64,000 nt of DNA from NCBI GenBank assembly GCA_964017065.1, contig OZ024792.1:4149754-4213753 (forward strand), read 5' to 3'. Below, piece by piece: positions 24,254-41,856 of the stretch. Origin of the DNA: Haliclona indistincta. Its lineage: Eukaryota; Porifera; Demospongiae; Haplosclerida; Chalinidae. The translations under genes and the position numbers were made by a program. Below the pieces are notes generated by a model. It ran no database searches and was not told the origin of the DNA. It saw only the letters and a list, made by a program, of their open reading frames with translations. The stretch's first letter is position 1, and each line of letters opens with the position of its first letter.

Positions 24254-25411
24254 TTAATGACTACGAGGATGGCTCGACCAAATAGGAATCGAAGTCTGTT
24301 TGGCAGCAATTGGTTTGGCACAGTTTTTATACCACCCCGAAGGAGCTGTGCGAAGGCATTCGGTTTTTAGCTCTAAGCACATGAAGCAGTATTCTTTTTG
24401 GCAACGAGGGCAAATCATAAATTTGCATGACCCATCATTCATGTGCTCAACAACTTTCCCACAAGTAGGGCATGCACGGCGAATAGGGACTTGCTGGCCA
24501 TTGAGAGTGAACATAGGAGAATCACGAATAGATGGAATCTGAGGATGCTTGCATTCTGGATTTCCACATTTAAAGCTAGATGTAGATTCTGGTCCAGACC
24601 AGGTCTTAAGACACTGCCAACAGAAATCAGGAGTGCGTTTCTTTTTTGTGCAAACTGGACAGGTAACTCGCAGGTTCGCAAGATCCTCACGTTCCACAAA
24701 CGATCGACATCCAGGACACTCTTTCATATCACAGTACTGTAGTGCTGCATATTCGGATAATTTGCTCTCAAAATAGCTGCATTCAGCATCATTTAATAGT
24801 GCGATATGTCGTATCTCAGAATATTCCCAAACTTTCTTACACTGCTTCTTCATAACACCTTTTCCATCTTTCTCGGTGATAGCTGGGCAATAGAATTTTA
24901 CTTGCTGCTTGTCTAAAAGTGAACGACACCACGCTGTCAACGTGTTCGGATCAGCAGCATGCCCACAAGACATCTTTACACGCAAAGGATCACCTGGAAA
25001 ACTCATGCCGGTAATAGCATCAGGTTCTTCTGTAAATTTCAATCTGAAATCGTCATTAGCATGCTCCTTTTCCACGACTTGTTCCGGCGGGGGCGGTACT
25101 CGCACTGTAAAAGTCGGATCACTTCCCCCATGCACTCTAATAACCATGTGCACAGTCGAACCTTTCTGTAAGTTATAGGTTTCCAAGGTACACACAGTTC
25201 CATTCTCGTCTTTATCAGCCAGTTGCTTGCCGGCGAAAAGAAGTCGCATGGCCTCGGTTTCGATTTCCGGTCGCTTTTTGTGAATCAGCCTTTTTAGCTC
25301 AGCAACAGTAGTTTTTAGAAAGTTGTCTTCAGAGTCTGCGACAGGAATGGTGGTAATACCATCTTCTATTCCAATAAGCTGCACGTACCATGGCTTATCG
25401 TTGTCGCTCAT
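24254..25411 (-). CDS. UBL-RBR (parkin-like architecture) E3 ubiquitin ligase
   Basis: Single exon, 385 aa, ATG 25411. An N-terminal ubiquitin-like domain (about residues 8-95, ...LKRLIHKKRPEIETEAMRLLFAGKQLADKD) is followed by an unusual RING1 (SCGHAADPNTLTAWC... FYCPA), an IBR (CDMKECPGC... TCPVC... FCWQC... CGNPEC) and an Rcat/RING2 (ACPTCGKVVEHMNDGSCKFMICPRCQKEYCFMC). The Cys of GSCKFMIC sits where RBR ligases carry the thioester Cys. RING1 lacks an obvious first CxxC pair, so E2 recruitment may differ. The order UBL-RING1-IBR-Rcat is that of parkin, but the spacing and the absence of RING0 argue against true orthology. It converges tail-to-tail with the USP gene (158 bp apart). Possibly retrocopied, as it has no introns among intron-rich neighbours. 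Confidence 0.87.
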   Translation of the reverse strand: MSDNDKPWYVQLIGIEDGITTIPVADSEDNFLKTTVAELKRLIHKKRPEIETEAMRLLFAGKQLADKDENGTVCTLETYNLQKGSTVHMVIRVHGGSDPTFTVRVPPPPEQVVEKEHANDDFRLKFTEEPDAITGMSFPGDPLRVKMSCGHAADPNTLTAWCRSLLDKQQVKFYCPAITEKDGKGVMKKQCKKVWEYSEIRHIALLNDAECSYFESKLSEYAALQYCDMKECPGCRSFVEREDLANLRVTCPVCTKKKRTPDFCWQCLKTWSGPESTSSFKCGNPECKHPQIPSIRDSPMFTLNGQQVPIRRACPTCGKVVEHMNDGSCKFMICPRCQKEYCFMCLELKTECLRTAPSGWYKNCAKPIAAKQTSIPIWSSHPRSH

Positions 25412-25575
25412 GACGCTGGTGTCATGCAGTCTTTAAAATTACTTAGTCGCAGTTGGCTAACATAATAGTCTATAGACTAAGCTTATAATGTATAATAATA
25501 ATAACTTTCTGACCGGAAAATAGCATAACACTAGCACTCGTGACGATCACATGCGACTCTATAGCTACCTTTAGA

Positions 25576-31601
<6,026 letters not shown>

Positions 31602-32092
31602 TTACACTCAAAAAACCCAAATTAATTACATTGTAGATGTCTTGACTTTTAGTGAGTTATGCACTAGTGTTTTTAATTTACTAAAAAATTCTACTAAAAA
31701 CAACTTATGTGCATGATAGTGCCAGTACAACAGCCATTGTTATAGAATCCATGGTCTTGTGTTACCTCCTTGTTGGTGTACATCGTTGGACAGATTGATC
31801 TACCAAATTCATAATTATTTTTGATGTAGTTTAGAAATTTCTTGTTCGGCATTGCAATGTAGTCTGTCGAAACAAATTAGAGGCACTTGAGGGTCTGTGT
31901 ACTGTTGGTCAACTTTAGTTTACTTAAAAGCCTCAGCTGAGAGGGTGCTTTCTAGCTGAAAGAAAAGAAGACTTCTCTGTTTATTTACGCTTCATAATTG
32001 ATTCTGTCTTTCTATTTCTTTATGATGGTATAAAGATACCCGAAGGTTGTAAAAAGTTTCATCGTCTTGCTGACTGTGTGATACTTATTTAG

Positions 32093-32463
32093 AAGAAGAG
32101 AGAAAGGAGATAAAACTATTGAGGGAAGAAGTGATTTCTTTGCACCAAAAAGTTGACCGCCTGCATTTTGATATTCAGCAAATGAAAAATGCAGAGGAGA
32201 GTTTACTAACAGGTCAAATGGTCTATAGACTTGAGCAAGCAATGGTGCATTATGACACTAGTGTTGACTTTAGCATTTCTATTGCTCACTTGCATCAGAC
32301 CGTTTATAATGATCTGTATTACGAAACTGGCTTTTTCGAAAGTAATGCTGACGCTCAACTGGAGGCAAGAAAGAAATGGGACAACTTGAAAGAAGAATTA
32401 GGCAATTACCCACGTCTGTGCGATGCCATTGATTATTATTATAAAGTATACCGCTCACTCTGA
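32093..32463 (+). CDS. Orphan coiled-coil exon downstream of USP 2
   Basis: An exon-like block opening after TTATTTAG and reading (phase 1) EERKEIKLLREEVISLHQKVDRLHFDIQQMKNAEESL... then DTSVDFSISIAHLHQTVYNDLYYETGFFESNADAQLEARKKWDNLKEELGNYPRLCDAIDYYYKVYRSL, stop 32461-32463. The first third is a heptad-rich coiled coil; the rest is compact and not recognised. No convincing upstream exon was found. It may be the last exon of an alternative USP 2 transcript or of a broken third gene. Confidence 0.5.
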
Positions 32464-33190
32464 AATAAGAGTTATTGATCTGGCCGTTATTTTCAGTGAT
32501 TCTACATGTACTCTAAAAGAATCTGGTGTGAGATTAATGCTTTACATGTTATTGGACTGAGAACACTCTAGCTTAATTTTGGGGAATTTCAAGAAGAGAA
32601 TCCAATGGTGAAATCAGCATGTACTTCTCAATTTTAGCATTAATAAGAAATTTTTCCATAATTATGATGATGAAAGGATAGTAACAATTTTGCCTACGTG
32701 GAACCGACCACTCAACCAAACTAGTTTGTGTATTTGTAATGTGATATTGCTAGAATCAAGGGCGTCCTTGGTAGAATACAGTGAGCTCATCTGTACACCA
32801 GATGATCTGGTAGAACATTGGGGCATGTCTGCTGTGGTAGGTAGGATGGTTTAATGATATTCAGTGAAGTGTTGAACTAGACAGCATCTTTGCCAACCAA
32901 CCAAATGCTAACAAGAGTTGTCTAAAGCTCGTTAGCTCACGGAAGAAGTCAACGTTCTTGTAGCCCAGAGAATTAAATACAAACACTTCATTACTGAAAT
33001 TTTAACCTATGCATTGCACATTTTAGCAGAAAATGGCTTTGAATTGAAAAATGGTTCCATTCTTGGGCAGTTGGTTCACATACACACAGCTCTGGTGCAG
33101 TAGCTCTAACATATGGACTCATTGGTGCATTCTAGTTTTGCTTGCCGAAACACCTCTGAGGGCAGTCTGGGCAGGTTGACAACTGACAGG
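32464..33190. other. Intergenic, nothing recognised
   Basis: AT-rich sequence without exons, repeats or RNA genes that I can support. Confidence 0.4.
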
Positions 33191-33195
33191 ATATA

Positions 33196-33560
33196 TGCTG
33201 TGCTTGATCATATTTGTATGCTCATTGTAAGCTAACTCAGTTATGTTTTAATTGCTAACTCTTAATGCATGAACTATAAGGCCAATCCTAGGTCAATGCT
33301 AACATAGACACTACTACAGTAAAACTTACATGCATGAAAATATACCAAAAGTTTTGTGATTCATATATTTTGCAGTCACTGCTTATGTGAGAGGAGACAA
33401 CTGCAATGATACTGTTTGTTATGAAGTGTGCTTGAATGATGTTTTGAAGCTTTAAATTACTTTCTGAATAATGTTGACTCTGATCACTTCAGAGAAGATC
33501 CAGTGCATATGCACTGTTCTAAAGGTAATGTATAATTCTTTCAGCAGTACCTTTTAGTTA
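33196..33560 (+). pseudogene. USP 3' remnant (broken copy of USP 2 end)
   Basis: Aligns with 31120-31605: a decayed CTTGATCATATTTGTATG...CATTGTAAGC, then an exon TCACTGCTTATGTGAGAGGAGACAACTGCAATG...GATGTTTTGAAG, and a last exon AGATCCAGTGCATATGCACTGTTCTAAAGG. Relative to USP 2 it has deletions in the His-box exons (YAGH is lost) and a frame-breaking TAA. Only the last few exons are recognisable, so it is a truncated duplication. Confidence 0.85.
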
Positions 33561-33871
33561 CAATTCTAAGAGAAATAGATATTTTCTAGTGAGTTATGTA
33601 CTAGTGCTGTTTCAATTCAAACTAGCTACTAAAAACACTCATGTACATTTTGTACATGATAGTGATCCACCTACTTCATATCCTTTTGAAAATTTTCAGA
33701 ACAAAGTGATTTATCGCTAGAAATTCTTTGCTCAGGTATTTCACACAAACACAAGGTGCTCTGACTGGACAGTAATCTAATACAAATTCATTATTAATGA
33801 AAAAACAGCAAAGTATACAGGTGTAATAATCAGCTGAGCTTATGCAGAGTTTACAAACAGAGTTTACAAGT

Positions 33872-36551
33872 TTACGCCTGTGTTGTAGTGTGGGTTGTGG
33901 GTTGCTTAGGGTGGGGCAGAGGGGATCCCATGCTGTTTGAGGGACCTGCGAGAGATAGAAATAATGAGAGATTGATCAATGACAGACAGTATACTGACCG
34001 GACTCTATGCTGCTACTGATTCCAGAATCATAGACTGCTGTAAAAAGTAAGAGCTTGTTGCTAAACTTACATTGTTATGTTAGGTAGTACCTTGAGAGAC
34101 CTTGGTTTGAGCACCAGAGGAAGCCTGTGCGCGAGCAGCCTCGTCCTGCAGAAACCGATCGATCACAGCCACAGCATCAGTGCGACCAATGTCTAGCAAA
34201 GCTTGATGGAGGCCCTTCACTGTTCCATCACATGCCTGCATGTAAGACCAGTTTATAATAGAGCTCTTACCAAACCTATACTCACCTCATACATAGTCAA
34301 GAGTTCTTTAGTTGGGCTGGTCATAGCTTGCAGTCCATTAATAAGATGACCAAGATCAAGGCGCCGAGCAAGAGCTCTCCAATCTCCTCCTTCCTTGAGC
34401 TGGTCCAAAAAGAATGCCAAACTGAACCGAGGACGGAAACCCAACGAAGCCATGTCTCCCTCAGGCGGAGACACCATCTGCTCCTCAAGAGACACAGAGC
34501 GAAGCTTTGAAGTGAGTTGTTCTGAGAGATGAAACAAAACAAAGTGTATGCACATTGCTGAGGCTAGTATATGTACATTGCCTAGGCTAGTATAAGCACA
34601 TTGCCTAGGCTAGTATAAGCACATTGCCTAGGCTAGTATATGCACATTGCCTAGGCTAGTATATGTACATTGCCTAGGCTAGTATATGCACATTGCCTAG
34701 GCTAGTATATGCACATTGCCTAGGCTAGTATATGCACATTGCCTAGGCTAGTATATGCACATTGCCTAGGCTAGTATATGCACATTGCCTAGGCTAGTAT
34801 ATATGCACATTGCCTAGGCTAATATATGCACATTGCCTAGGCTAGTATATGCACATTGCCTAGGCTAGTATATGCACATTGCCTAGGCTAGTATATGCAC
34901 ATTGCCTAGGCTAGTATATATGCACATTGCCTAGGCTAGTATATGCACATTGCCTAGGCTAGTATATGCACATTGCCTAGGCTAGTATATGCACATTGCC
35001 TAGGCTAGTATATGCACATTGCCTAGGCTAGTATATGCACATTGCCTAGGCTAGTATATATGCACATTGCCTAGGCTAATATATGCACATTGCCTAGGCT
35101 AGTATATGCACATTGCCTAGGCTAGTATATGCACATTGCCTAGGCTAGTATATGCACATTGCCTAGGCTAGTATATATGCACATTGCCTAGGCTAGTATA
35201 TGCACATTGCCTAGGCTAGTATATGCACATTGCCTAGGCTAGTATATGCACATTGCCTAGGCTAGTATATGCACATTGCCTAGGCTAGTATATGCACATT
35301 GCCTAGGCTAGTATATGCACATTGCCTAGGCTAGTATAAGCACATTGCCTAGGCTAGTATATGCACATTGCCTAGGCTAGTATAAGCACATTGCCTAGGC
35401 TAGTATATGTACATTGCCTAGGCTAGTATATGCACATTGCCTAGGCTAGTATATGCACATTGCCTAGGCTAGTATATGCACATTGCCTAGGCTAGTATAT
35501 GAACACAATAACACTATACCCATACAATCACAGTGTGTGTTCTCACCATCAGGTTTATCCACTCCAGTACGCATTGCATCACGTAGTATTTTGACTACCT
35601 CAACATGATTGCTGAGCTCAGCCATCTGCAGTGGAGTCTCACCTTCCTGGTTCTGTACAGTCAAGTCAGCTCCTACATAAAAAGAGCATATCTTCACCAT
35701 CTTTCTCATCTGGCTTACTCACCAGCAGCAAGGAGCAGGGACACTATAGCAATGTTGCCCTGAGCAGCAGCACAGTGGAGTGCAGTATTACCAGAGTAGT
35801 CAGTGCAATCAGTATTAGCTTCACCCTGTGTGGTTAGAGTAGATAATACACACACACACTATCAAACACAGCAGAGAGATACCTCAGTGACTAGGAATCC
35901 TGTCAATGGCAGGTCTCCTCTCTCGATAAGATAGTGAAGAGCAGTCTTTCCAGACTTGCTGTCCTGTAGGATCAAATATGGTACAATCGTACATGCAGTA
36001 AAGCGATACACTGACTTGAACATCAACATCAGCTTTGCCCTTGACAAGCCTGCGCAGGCACTCCGGATTACCACATGTAGCGGCTAGGTGGAGAGGCGTG
36101 TGACCTGGACAGAGGACAAGTGGAAGCTCAGACACCACTACACGTCATAACATGCAGTCATAATAAACAATTAATGGTCGGAGTTGGACCACAGCATTGT
36201 TTTATAACAACACTTCACAGTGCTCCCACATTACACTAAACTAATAGCTAGGAGGAGAGAGGTCAACTAGTCAGACTAAATATCAGAACCAGGTTTCTCT
36301 CAACAATAGTATACTCTACGCTCTTACCATCATTGTTTCTCATGCTGAGCTCAGGGATACGACAGCCCTCTGAGTTGATTCTTGTTGTCCTGGTAATGAA
36401 CGGCTCTATACCGGGCAGGAACCCGTACTTGCAGGCTAAGTGCAGCGGAGTGTCACCATTACGATCACACACAAGCGGATTAGCATTGGCTTTTAGGAGA
36501 TACTGGATGACCTTCTGCTGTCGTGTGATGACAGCAAGATGGAGAGGAGAC

Positions 36552-36624
<73 letters not shown>

Positions 36625-36649
36625 AGAGAGAGAGAGAGAGATAAAGAGA

Positions 36650-36729
<80 letters not shown>

Positions 36730-37332
36730 GAGAGAGAGAGAGAGAAAGAGAGAATATGATAATTATTATGTCCAAACCACAAACAGAAACTGAACACATG
36801 CACATGTATGCAGGTATGTATATAAGCACCAAAACAATGTTTTCATACAAGTAGATCTGCAGTGTATACAGTTATGGTAAATAAACAACATAAAATATTC
36901 TAGCACTGCTCCAAGTGCTAACCTGCTTGAAGTTATTGAGGCAGTCTACCACAGGCGTCTCAGTAGGAGGGAGCTGAGGCAGTACATCCAGTAGCTGCAG
37001 GACCACATCCTGGTGGTTGTGAATGATGGCTAGATGCAGCACCCTAAACGGTTCGAGGTCATAGATTATTCTAATTGTGAAATACAAGTGCATGTGCATT
37101 ACTGACGTGTCTCCTTCCTGGTTCTGTACTGCTGTGAGGCTTCTCTGTGCAGCCAGCAAGTAGCGGACATCTTTAGTGGTAGCCCATGCCAGCAGAGCAT
37201 TGAACATTCTGTCACACACTTCAACCGCCATCTGCTGACGATCCTGCAGTGACTGCATAGCTTGCTGGGCCTCTATCTCAGACGCTTGTTCTCTAGAGCT
37301 GCTCTGAGCAGGTTCTATAAGATATGGATGAC

Positions 37333-37420
<88 letters not shown>

Positions 37421-40400
37421 TGGATTGATGGTGCTATAATCAACTAACCAGCAATACTGGGTAGTCCTGAGTCCAGGCGTTCAGTATCAAGCCGTTCAGA
37501 TTGCTCAACAAAACCTGACTCTTCATTCTCTGGATCCATCATACTACTCTTGGCTGTAGTGAATAATTTGATACTAGTAAACACGCAATGGTGAATTACT
37601 TACATTGGCCGGGAGGACCAGGACGAACAGCAGCTCTTAAACCACCAAGATTATGTCCAGGAGAGGGATTGTCCCCTACAGATGAATGATGACATGAGAG
37701 GGGTAGAGGGCATGAGGACTTACTCTCAACATCAGACCAATCTGGTGGCTCTGTCTTGATGTGTGGTATAGTGCTACCATCACCATTACTACGATGAAGA
37801 TACCCTTGACTGGATGCTGACCCAAACATGCTATAACCAAGTTGTTGCTGCTGTTGGTAGCCAAACTGATGCTGTCTAGGTGCCATGGCGAACTGTTGGT
37901 TAGGAAGCACGGCTGGTGAGGGGTACTGGTTAGGATTAGCAGCAGCTGCAAAGTAAGATGGCTGCATCATTCCTTGAGAGAGAAGCGGCTGAGAAGAGTA
38001 GGGAGCTGTGACAGGCGGGGTTGGTTCGGGCGGCAGAGAGAACGAGTTCATAGTACTGGTAGGGTAGGTGTTTACTGGACGAGCAGCCATTGTTCCTCCT
38101 CCCTGGCCTCCACCACCAGTTCCACCCCCTCCTCCTCCTTGGAAGAAGTTGTAGCTACTGGAGTAACCACTGCCCCCAGCGGCCCCGCCGCCACCACCAC
38201 CACCCATATAGTCACCTCCCCCACCAGCTGCTCCACCACCACCAAAATCTAATAGAGATACAAATAGACTAGCACAGTACAACAGAACTGAGTACCTTTG
38301 AAGAATCCTCCTCCTGCGCCACCAGCTCCATCAAAAAAGTTGTTGAAGTGACTGATCTTCTTACGACGCTTGTGTCCAATACGCTCTTCATCTAAAGAAA
38401 AATTAATTTTATATAATAATGTGTTTGTGCTTAGTTCTTCTTTCTCACCAAACTCAATAGGTAGGTAGAGGAATGGTTTGGGCTCAGAGGTTTCGTGGTC
38501 TGATGGACGACGCAATGCTATCCACACTTGCACTGGATGCTCTATAGCTTGGTTATAGAATGAAGGAGTTTGAAACACCACTGCATACTGCAAAAGATGG
38601 AGATAGCTACAATCTATAGAGCTACAATGGTATAGCTACCTGGTGGTGTACGTCATTGGGTCCAAACCGTCCCTTAGCCATCCATGGCTGTACATTCATA
38701 GCATCATTCTTGTCCTCATAGAAAATCACCTCGATATCATCTGAACAGTTAGAATAAGCATACAGTGCAACCATGTATCGTTGGGCAACTGACTTTTTTG
38801 TACTTTATCACAGAGCAGAAACACATCGTCTCCTCCACGCACACTGCCACTGGTCTTGTCCAGACGACATACCTTCAATGTACCAGCTGAGGGCGCCTCT
38901 GGCGGCGGCAGAGGAAATGCAAAGTAAGTACACAAAGAAAATCATTCATAATTTATTTTGTTTATTTCCAAACACATTTTGTGTACGTTCATAGTGATGT
39001 GTAAATTCTGACACTCACTGCTATCGTAGACCTTGTGACTGAAGGCAGGTTCCACTGGTATGGTGAATCTACCGTTCTCATCTGGTAGGAAGGCATTGAA
39101 TGCCAGTCTAACAACAGATAGATTCATTGATTTGCTGAGCCCAACGGCTTCCTGACGAATGTGCTCCATCTCCTCTGTTAGAGCAGTTAGTGAAGACAAG
39201 CAACATGATGGATGGACTCACTATCTGATAGCTGTGGCTGATCTGTCTCCATCTGCTCAACTGTTGTCTGACCAGTTAGTGACACCTACACAGACAATAT
39301 CTAATACAGGTTCATTGCTCACTGCTCTTTACCTGTTGAATGAGACGATGTGTCAGAATGTCTGGAACCTTCTTTTTGGTCACATGCAGAATTCCAAGAT
39401 TAGGAAACCTAAGAATAGCATTGACAAACATGTAAAAATTGTCTTACACAAGCTTATGTCACTCACTGAGCATACATGTCTGTCTCCTGACCAATCTCTA
39501 CTATGCAGCGACCATCTTGTGCATTCTTGCCAACGATAGAGTGAGCATGTGGAGTGGGTGGGTCAGTTTCTGTCACCAAGGATACCATGACACGAGCACG
39601 GCCACGATACCCCACGAGCTGCAACCAATGCACACACACCATTTCATGGCACCATGGTCACACTGTCAATCCTTACCCTGACGGTTGGATATGTCTTTTG
39701 CTTGCGATTCTTCTCTGAGTTCTCTCCAGGAAGTCCACCATGGCTCTGACCCTCACAGTCATAACGGAAACGGAATCCTCGCTGTAACAATAAAATTAAT
39801 ATGAACAACTTACTTGGCAAAAACTAATTGTCAACATCTGCACATAATAATTATGATGCATAATGTAGTCACTGTCTGTTTGGTCAAACAGGTGTTAACT
39901 CAAGTGGGTCACAGTCCACTTAACCTGCAGACCAGGATTCTTGATGGTGCCTGCCTTCTCCTTGAAAGCCACTAGTGCTGGCAGGCCAGGCACTCACCAG
40001 TTCCAACCCTTAGGCTGGGAGCAAGCAACCTCAGACAGCAGTATGATATAAAATGCAGTAGCAAGGCTGCAAGACTGCACACTCAACCACTACCTCAACC
40101 ATTATCTCAGCATCATACATATGCGGTTCCAGGCCCATCTGGAGGATATTATCACACAGAGTGGCGCCCATCTCCTTCAGAGCAGGACACCTCTCCCCTT
40201 TGTTTCCCACATAATCTAATGGTAAACCAGTTCATGATGACGCCAAACGCACTGATTTAGACACACCTCAACACGGTGTTAATATTGCACATAATTAAAT
40301 ATAAATTTTAGTGAACTTTATGGGTTTGTAAGCTGCATGTCTTAAATTATTGAGGGCTGGCTTATACTTACAAATTCAATTACACACACATTACTAAGTG

Positions 40401-41326
40401 CTCTTACAGACCTGTTTAGGTTGTTCAACAATTTCTAGTCTAGCTTGAGTGAGTGAAGAATATGGTGATCCTAATAACAAAGATAATAGAAAATTAATGA
40501 GAATCCCTGCCTTGGTCTCATGTGGGTATGGACATTTCAGACCACAACAATTACTAGCCGCTTCCCGGAGAGTTCACACATCAGTAGTGGACAGTGACTA
40601 AGCTGTTGACTAACGTTAAGGTCAGAACACATACTAGCAAACTCTATGCTCAATGTATTATCAGATTAGTCAACACATGTACGACATGTTACTACTACAG
40701 GAAGTAACATATAAAACAAGCATTTGGCAACATGTAGAATAAATGCACGATGTGTAGAAACACAAGTAGACTCAAGATGTTTGTTATACACCTTTAGTCT
40801 ATGAGGAATGCATACACAGTGATGATAAATCTATTCAGATGTACGTGTTTAGCACACAATACCACACGGAAAGTACACAAGGATTGGTTTTTTATCGAGA
40901 CTGGTTCTTGCACTTTCAGGATCAGCAGCATCATTCATGTGTGTATGAAGAGGACATTTACATAATAATCAAAGTTAAATTCAAAATAAATAAAAGTTGT
41001 GTAATAATTCTGACATGTGTACAGTTCAGTTTGCTCGATGTGACCCTTGTGGTGATCAGTTTGGCAAAATATATAAAGACTGGGCAGAAAGCAACAGTAA
41101 CCTCAAACACAACCACAAGCAAGTATTTATACATGTACAGTGCATCATGTGTACATGCACTGTCATTCTAAATAAAAGATAAACTGTCTACCAGTGATGG
41201 AACAGGTACCCCTTACTCACCATTCAACGAGTCGCCTCCTGGGCGGGGTACGCCGACCATTGTGGGAAGACCACGCATTGCCTCGGTCAAAAGCTGCTCG
41301 GACATGGGTGCGCCATGAGGCTCCAT
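33872..41326 (-). CDS. NFKB: NF-kB (Rel homology - ankyrin - Death domain), p100/p105-like
   Basis: Transcription factor precursor kept in the cytosol by its own ankyrin repeats until processed. Many exons on the minus strand; start [19 protein letters not shown] at 41326. Rel DNA-binding loop [19 protein letters not shown] at about 39785, then [28 protein letters not shown] and [10 protein letters not shown]; the dimerisation part ends [12 protein letters not shown] (about 38460). A nuclear localisation signal HKRRKK (about 38370), a long Gly-rich hinge (38330-38090), about six ankyrin repeats (37250-35540, e.g. [20 protein letters not shown]) and a Death domain (34530-34140, LEEGG-type [17 protein letters not shown]) follow; stop 33872-33874. 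All domains appear intact. The junctions of the two or three exons before RGFRFRY (about 40200-39940) are not resolved. Confidence 0.93.
34549..35503. repeat. 23-bp minisatellite, about 41 units, in an NF-kB intron
   Basis: Unit CACATTGCCTAGGCTAGTATATG repeated head to tail over about 0.95 kb with few variants (TATATATG 25-bp units, TATAAG, TATGTAC). Every unit carries the palindrome GCCTAGGC. It lies between the Death-domain exon (ends about 34522) and the ankyrin exon near 35547. Low divergence indicates recent expansion or ongoing homogenisation. Confidence 0.97.
36553..36755. repeat. (GA)n tract in an NF-kB intron
   Basis: About 200 bp of GA dinucleotides with occasional AAAGA and ATAGA interruptions, directly beside the ankyrin exon ending ...QSPLHLAV. 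Arg-Glu or Ser-Leu repeat frames here are artefacts. Confidence 0.95.
37335..37417. repeat. (GA)n tract in an NF-kB intron
   Basis: About 80 bp of pure GA dinucleotides between two NF-kB exons. Confidence 0.95.
40260..41215. other. First intron of NF-kB, no nested gene seen
   Basis: AT-rich, no repeat or RNA gene recognised. The 110-aa frame at 40839-41171 has no coding support. Confidence 0.4.
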
Positions 41327-41856
41327 GATTGGTAGCTGGTAGATGTTCTCTCTCTCGCTACACGATCGAGCGAGTCACGAAAGAAAAGTGCTGAAAAATA
41401 CTCTGGATTAAACACTGGGAAAAACCCCTGAGACTTCCTAATTGCCCACTGGAGGGAAGCACGACGTAGCGAGGTATGCCCCTCCAACCAATCAAACTGC
41501 TTCACAATGACGTCATTATTGTGATTGCAGGCGTGGCTTATTTTTATCAGCACGTGGTTCAACCCACACAAGATCGTCAATGATTTTGTTTTCACCTCCA
41601 CAACGTGCTAAACTATTACTAGGCGTCGATAACTGATTTACGGATGCTTAGCAACGTAGCAAGAGACTTGTGAATCTTGTAGTCGCTTGCTCATCCGTTA
41701 CTAGTCTTAGCAGAAACTGCCAGAAAGGTAGAGTCTAGAGAGTGTTGTTGTAGCAGTCCTTTAGGTAAGGGCGTGGCTAGATAGCTGGAAGCAAGAGTGT
41801 AAAGTTGTTTTACTGTTTCGCAATCACTATTATAGTGCCTTTCATCTAGAACCAAA

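Noticed and set aside
24300..25178. Several plus-strand frames opposite the RBR ligase
   Set aside because: Antisense shadows of a strong single-exon gene with clear zinc-binding motifs.
34549..35503. Minisatellite considered as a CRISPR-like array
   Set aside because: Units are contiguous with no spacers, the sequence is clearly eukaryotic, and it lies in an intron.
36263..36850. Ser-Leu and Arg-Glu repeat open frames
   Set aside because: Produced by the (GA)n tract; only the ankyrin exon at the left side is coding.
40839..41171. 110-aa plus-strand frame in the NF-kB first intron
   Set aside because: No start context, no family features and no splice signals; the composition is like the surrounding intron.
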